The position numbers and the translations under genes were made by a program. From assembly GCA_949289045.1 (NCBI GenBank), contig CASEMN010000004.1, positions 156,546-220,545 on the forward strand: a stretch of DNA of 64,000 bases, written 5' to 3'. The first letter of the stretch is position 1. Each line of letters opens with the position of its first letter. Origin of the DNA: an uncultured Oscillospiraceae bacterium. GTDB lineage: Bacteria > Bacillota > Clostridia > Oscillospirales > Acutalibacteraceae. This document shows, piece by piece, positions 61,255 to 64,000 of the stretch. The notes below the pieces were generated by a model, which did not search any database, had not been told where the DNA came from, and saw only the letters and a list, made by a program, of their open reading frames with translations.

Positions 61255-62664
61255 ATGGAAAATGTGAATTTTTATCTTATAACCGATCTCCATTACTATG
61301 CGCCTGAGCTTGGTACAAAAGGAAAAGCCTACATAAAACGTGAAATTCAGGATCAGGTTTTCTTAAAAGAATCCGGAGCCATAATTGATGCTGCAATAGA
61401 TCTGATTATAGCAGATAAAAAAACAAATATCGTCCTTATTCCCGGCGACCTTACCAACAACGGCGAAGCGCTCAGTCATAAGGGAATTATTAAAAAACTT
61501 CAGCGGCTCAAAGATGCAGGTAAAAAAGTTTATGTAACTACTGCCACCCACGATTTCAATTCCTATGACCGTTTTCCGGAATACTCATCGGAAAGCTGTT
61601 ATTTCGGAGAAGAAAAAACTCCGGCAGAATCTACTCCTCATGAAGCTCTTGCCGAAATGTACCGTCCTTTCGGCTTGGATGAAGCTATTAGCATCGAAGA
61701 AGAAAGTTCTTCCTATGCAGTAATGCTCGGCAAAAAGACACGTCTCCTTGCCCTTAACGACGACGGCAACGGCCATTCTTTCTGCGGATATTTTCCGAAA
61801 TGCCTTAACTGGATTAAAGAGCAGGCAGAACAAGCAGCACAAAACGGCGAGACTGTTTTCGCAATGACCCATCATCCGGTGCTGCCTCCTATGGAGCTTT
61901 ATCCCGTCATAAGCCAAAGAGATATGCTCGGCGATTATAAGAAAGTTTCAAAATTCCTCGCTGACCTTGGCATAGGCATAATATTTACAGGCCACACCCA
62001 CGAACAGAATGTAAAATTTATTGAAACGGAAAAGGGCAACCGTCTCTACGACATAAATACTGCTTCCCTCGTAGGATATCCTTCACCCATACGTAAAGTT
62101 GAGCTTTCACCAAAAGAAGTTAAAATTCAAACTCTTCATATAGAAACCTTTGAAGGACTTCCCGCAGGAATGAGTGTAAAAGAATTTTTCACTGAAAAAT
62201 TTGACACTTTGATTTTGGGCGGCGTTGATGCGGCAATAAATGACCACGAAAAACTGGCTGATATTTTAAACGGAATAAGTGTTCCGAAGTCTCTTGTCGA
62301 TAACAATACTTTTATTATAAAAATAATCGGCAGAATATTAGATAATGTGACCGTTGGAAACATATCAAAATTAATAGGCTCAAGAGCAGATTACAGCCAT
62401 GTTAAAAACATGAAACTCAAAAACCTTGTAGCCGATTCAATACGAGGTCTTTACGCAGGAGAACACCAATTTCGTCCGGGAACCGCTGAATATGAGGCGA
62501 TTATGGGTGCCGTTTACAGAATTAATGAAATCATTGGAAAATATCTTCCGAAAGAAAAGCAATCGGATTTTATCAAACTTCTTCCATTCTATATAAACGA
62601 AATTCTATATGATGGCGGCTTTGATGATAACAACTGCACGCTTGAGCTGATTACAGGAAAATAA
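61255..62664 (+). CDS. Cytosolic metallophosphoesterase with altered GNHD motif
   Basis: 469 residues. Calcineurin-type motifs are FYLITDLHYY, VLIPGDLTNNG, AMTHHPVLPP and IFTGHTHEQN. In the place of the usual GNHD/E it reads TATHDFNSYD, so the conserved Asn metal ligand is replaced by Thr. The N-terminal 260 residues form the catalytic domain. The remaining 200 are helical and unassigned. No signal peptide. The start follows GGAAAAGGGGAAAAT. It may be cotranscribed with the UDG gene. Enzymatic competence is uncertain because of the altered residue. Confidence 0.82.
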   Translation: MENVNFYLITDLHYYAPELGTKGKAYIKREIQDQVFLKESGAIIDAAIDLIIADKKTNIVLIPGDLTNNGEALSHKGIIKKLQRLKDAGKKVYVTTATHDFNSYDRFPEYSSESCYFGEEKTPAESTPHEALAEMYRPFGLDEAISIEEESSSYAVMLGKKTRLLALNDDGNGHSFCGYFPKCLNWIKEQAEQAAQNGETVFAMTHHPVLPPMELYPVISQRDMLGDYKKVSKFLADLGIGIIFTGHTHEQNVKFIETEKGNRLYDINTASLVGYPSPIRKVELSPKEVKIQTLHIETFEGLPAGMSVKEFFTEKFDTLILGGVDAAINDHEKLADILNGISVPKSLVDNNTFIIKIIGRILDNVTVGNISKLIGSRADYSHVKNMKLKNLVADSIRGLYAGEHQFRPGTAEYEAIMGAVYRINEIIGKYLPKEKQSDFIKLLPFYINEILYDGGFDDNNCTLELITGK

Positions 62665-63005
62665 TTTTCAAAAAAGAAATTAAAAGCCAAAAATTATAGT
62701 TTTTTGCCATGATATGTCCTTAAAAACGCAATTTTTTATTATAAAATCTTATAAACATAGTGAAATTATTTAACTAATATTTTAGAAATCTTTAATTGCC
62801 GATTTGGTATTGTTAAATTTTGATAAAAATACCGGTAGTTTTTTGTATAGCAATAATGCATTTCATATAGAAAAAATCGCTTTTTCTTCTTGACAAACGC
62901 TTTTTCTTGTTGTAAATTGTTACTGATAACTTTTGCCCTAAGGGCATAAATTGAAACAGCCGCCGTTTATTGTGGCTGTAAAATTTGAAAGGAGAATACA
63001 TACCC
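62665..63005 (+). promoter_or_regulatory. Promoter and structured 5' UTR of the lipoprotein gene
   Basis: TTGACA (62890-62895) and TAAATT (62913-62918), spacer 17. The leader contains GCCCTAAGGGC and a hairpin ACAGCC/GGCTGT (62956-62961, 62974-62979), then GAAAGGAG. Upstream of 62890 the sequence is AT-rich with nothing recognised. Confidence 0.65.
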
Positions 63006-63866
63006 ATGAGAAAGAATCTCGCAAAAATCATCGCATTACTGATGGCTCTTGTTCTCGTTTTCTCTTTTGCTGCATGCGGCGGAGACGAAGAACCCACAGA
63101 GACAAATTCAGAAAACGCAGCTATTACTGAGGATGTAGCATCATCTGACGATACAGCTGACACAGCTGCTTCAGAGGACGCTTCTGCTGAAGACTCTCAG
63201 GCTTCTGAAGACTCTCAGGCTGCTGATTCAAACGACGCCGGAACACAGGGCGGCAGCACATCAACAAGCGGCGGAGTTGCTGTACCTGCAACTAAAGAGG
63301 ATGCTGTAAAGCTTTACAACGATGCTCTTAAGAAGGTTTCCAGCACATCTGCTAAGATTGACCGTAAACTTACAAAGACAGATTCATCAGTTGGTGACCT
63401 TAACAATTTAGGTCCTGTTTCTGAAAAGTTTGCAGCTGGTAGTGGTTCCATCAGTTCAAAGCTCTCCTCTCTCAGCGCAAGTGACGTTCAGAGCTATTCA
63501 AAGTCTGAAAGCGGTAACAACATCGTTATGACATTTACCCTTAAGACCGTAAATGGCGGAGCAGAGCTCACTCACGGTAAGGGCGGATACATGTACTTCC
63601 TTACAATGGACGAAATCAATACAGTTGTTAAAGATATCGGTAACAGCATTCAGGAAGGCTTTAAAATTGAAATCAGAAAAAATAAGTCAAGCATCTCTCT
63701 TCAGGGCGGTAAACTTGTTGTAACAGTTGATAAGACAACTGGCAAGATGTCAAGTGCTGTTCTCGACTTCACAGAGGTTATCGACGGCAATTGTAAAGCT
63801 CTCGGATTTATGACAGTTGATGCTGACCTTATTGGTGTAGGTAAGGTTACATACACACTTAAATAA
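63006..63866 (+). CDS. Surface lipoprotein, unknown function
   Basis: 286 residues from ATG 63006. An upstream GTG-type frame overlaps the ribosome site. Signal peptide with lipobox: LLMALVLVFSFAACGGDEEP, modified Cys at about 24. A long acidic Ser/Ala/Asp/Glu linker with a doubled SEDSQA unit leads to a C-terminal domain (KEDAVKLYNDALKKVSSTSA through GFMTVDADLIGVGKVTYTLK). Codon use and ribosome site suggest abundance. The protein should sit on the outer face of the membrane. No known family recognised. Confidence 0.82.
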   Translation: MRKNLAKIIALLMALVLVFSFAACGGDEEPTETNSENAAITEDVASSDDTADTAASEDASAEDSQASEDSQAADSNDAGTQGGSTSTSGGVAVPATKEDAVKLYNDALKKVSSTSAKIDRKLTKTDSSVGDLNNLGPVSEKFAAGSGSISSKLSSLSASDVQSYSKSESGNNIVMTFTLKTVNGGAELTHGKGGYMYFLTMDEINTVVKDIGNSIQEGFKIEIRKNKSSISLQGGKLVVTVDKTTGKMSSAVLDFTEVIDGNCKALGFMTVDADLIGVGKVTYTLK

Positions 63867-63914
63867 TTGAGTTTTTAAATCTTAAAAACCGCTTAGTTAA
63901 ATCTGAAGTGGTAT

Positions 63915-63952
63915 AAAGATAGGAGACACAAAAAAACGTGTCTCCTATCTTT
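63915..63952. terminator. Terminator after the lipoprotein gene
   Basis: Fifteen-base perfect stem AAAGATAGGAGACAC/GTGTCTCCTATCTTT with an 8-base loop, then TTGTTG. Confidence 0.9.
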
Positions 63953-63983
63953 TGTTGTATAATGAAGAAAAGGCGGTGAAAAA

Positions 63984-64000
63984 ATGCGAAAAGAATATAC
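63984..64000 (+). CDS. Start of a gene cut by the window end
   Basis: ATG at 63984 behind AAAAGGCGGTGAAAAA, with TTGTATAAT about 25 bases upstream. Only five codons (MRKEY) are visible, so the product cannot be named. Confidence 0.5.

Overview
The window looks like a chromosome segment of an anaerobic, endospore-forming Clostridia bacterium, most likely a gut or rumen member of the Oscillospiraceae/Ruminococcaceae. The evidence is gene content: a sporulation block (spoIIP, gpr), a SigI/RsgI pair, a bifurcating [FeFe]-hydrogenase operon, pyruvate formate-lyase with its activase, a DUF6472 protein, a separate GlnRS beside GluRS, and several glycoside hydrolases. Genes lie on both strands in short operons separated by strong intrinsic terminators. 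I see no integrase, transposase, CRISPR array or phage module.

Layout. 1-5.3 kb: 5' part of a glucan-synthase/GH94-like membrane protein, YhaM exonuclease, a 41-codon gene with a regulated-looking promoter and structured 3' RNA, DUF6472, a secreted GH30 hydrolase, a 38-residue membrane peptide and a solitary 5S rRNA gene. 5.4-10.1 kb: a cation exporter behind a NiCo riboswitch, then GluRS and GlnRS. 10.1-18.4 kb: a CofE-like protein, a two-gene operon under a LexA box, a radical SAM/SPASM enzyme, an ECF sigma factor with a membrane partner, and RsgI-SigI. 18.8-25.1 kb: the hydrogenase operon (NuoE-like, HATPase, [2Fe-2S], NuoF-like, HydA) and a P-loop ATPase. 25.3-33.3 kb: an acetyltransferase, LacZ, and a membrane-stress locus like Bacillus ydjGHI. 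33.6-39.4 kb: a NifU-like scaffold with its GGGtGRT partner, an LRR protein, a large HTH regulator and GH20. 39.7-48.6 kb: PflA-PflB, a serine hydrolase, a GPH-family sugar symporter, PrmA and DUF2804. 49-56 kb: a membrane phosphoesterase, a membrane M28 peptidase, tRNA-Thr and tRNA-Asp, and a heterodimeric ABC exporter. 56-64 kb: SpoIIP, GPR, an XRE regulator, a PNPOx-like protein, PduL, a family 4 UDG, a phosphoesterase and an abundant-looking lipoprotein.

Together the genes describe a saccharolytic fermenter. Glycoside hydrolases and a sugar symporter feed glycolysis, PFL and PduL-type acyltransfer handle acyl-CoA, and HydABC re-oxidises NADH and ferredoxin as H2. Regulation by an ion riboswitch, LexA and membrane-sensing sigma systems is visible. 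Parts I judge under-described are the 41-codon gene/RNA element at 2.2-2.5 kb, the SOS-controlled sigma-region-4 operon at 11.6-12.2 kb, the NifU/GGGtGRT pair, and the accessory ATPase inside the hydrogenase operon. All function calls come from reading the sequence; no search was run.
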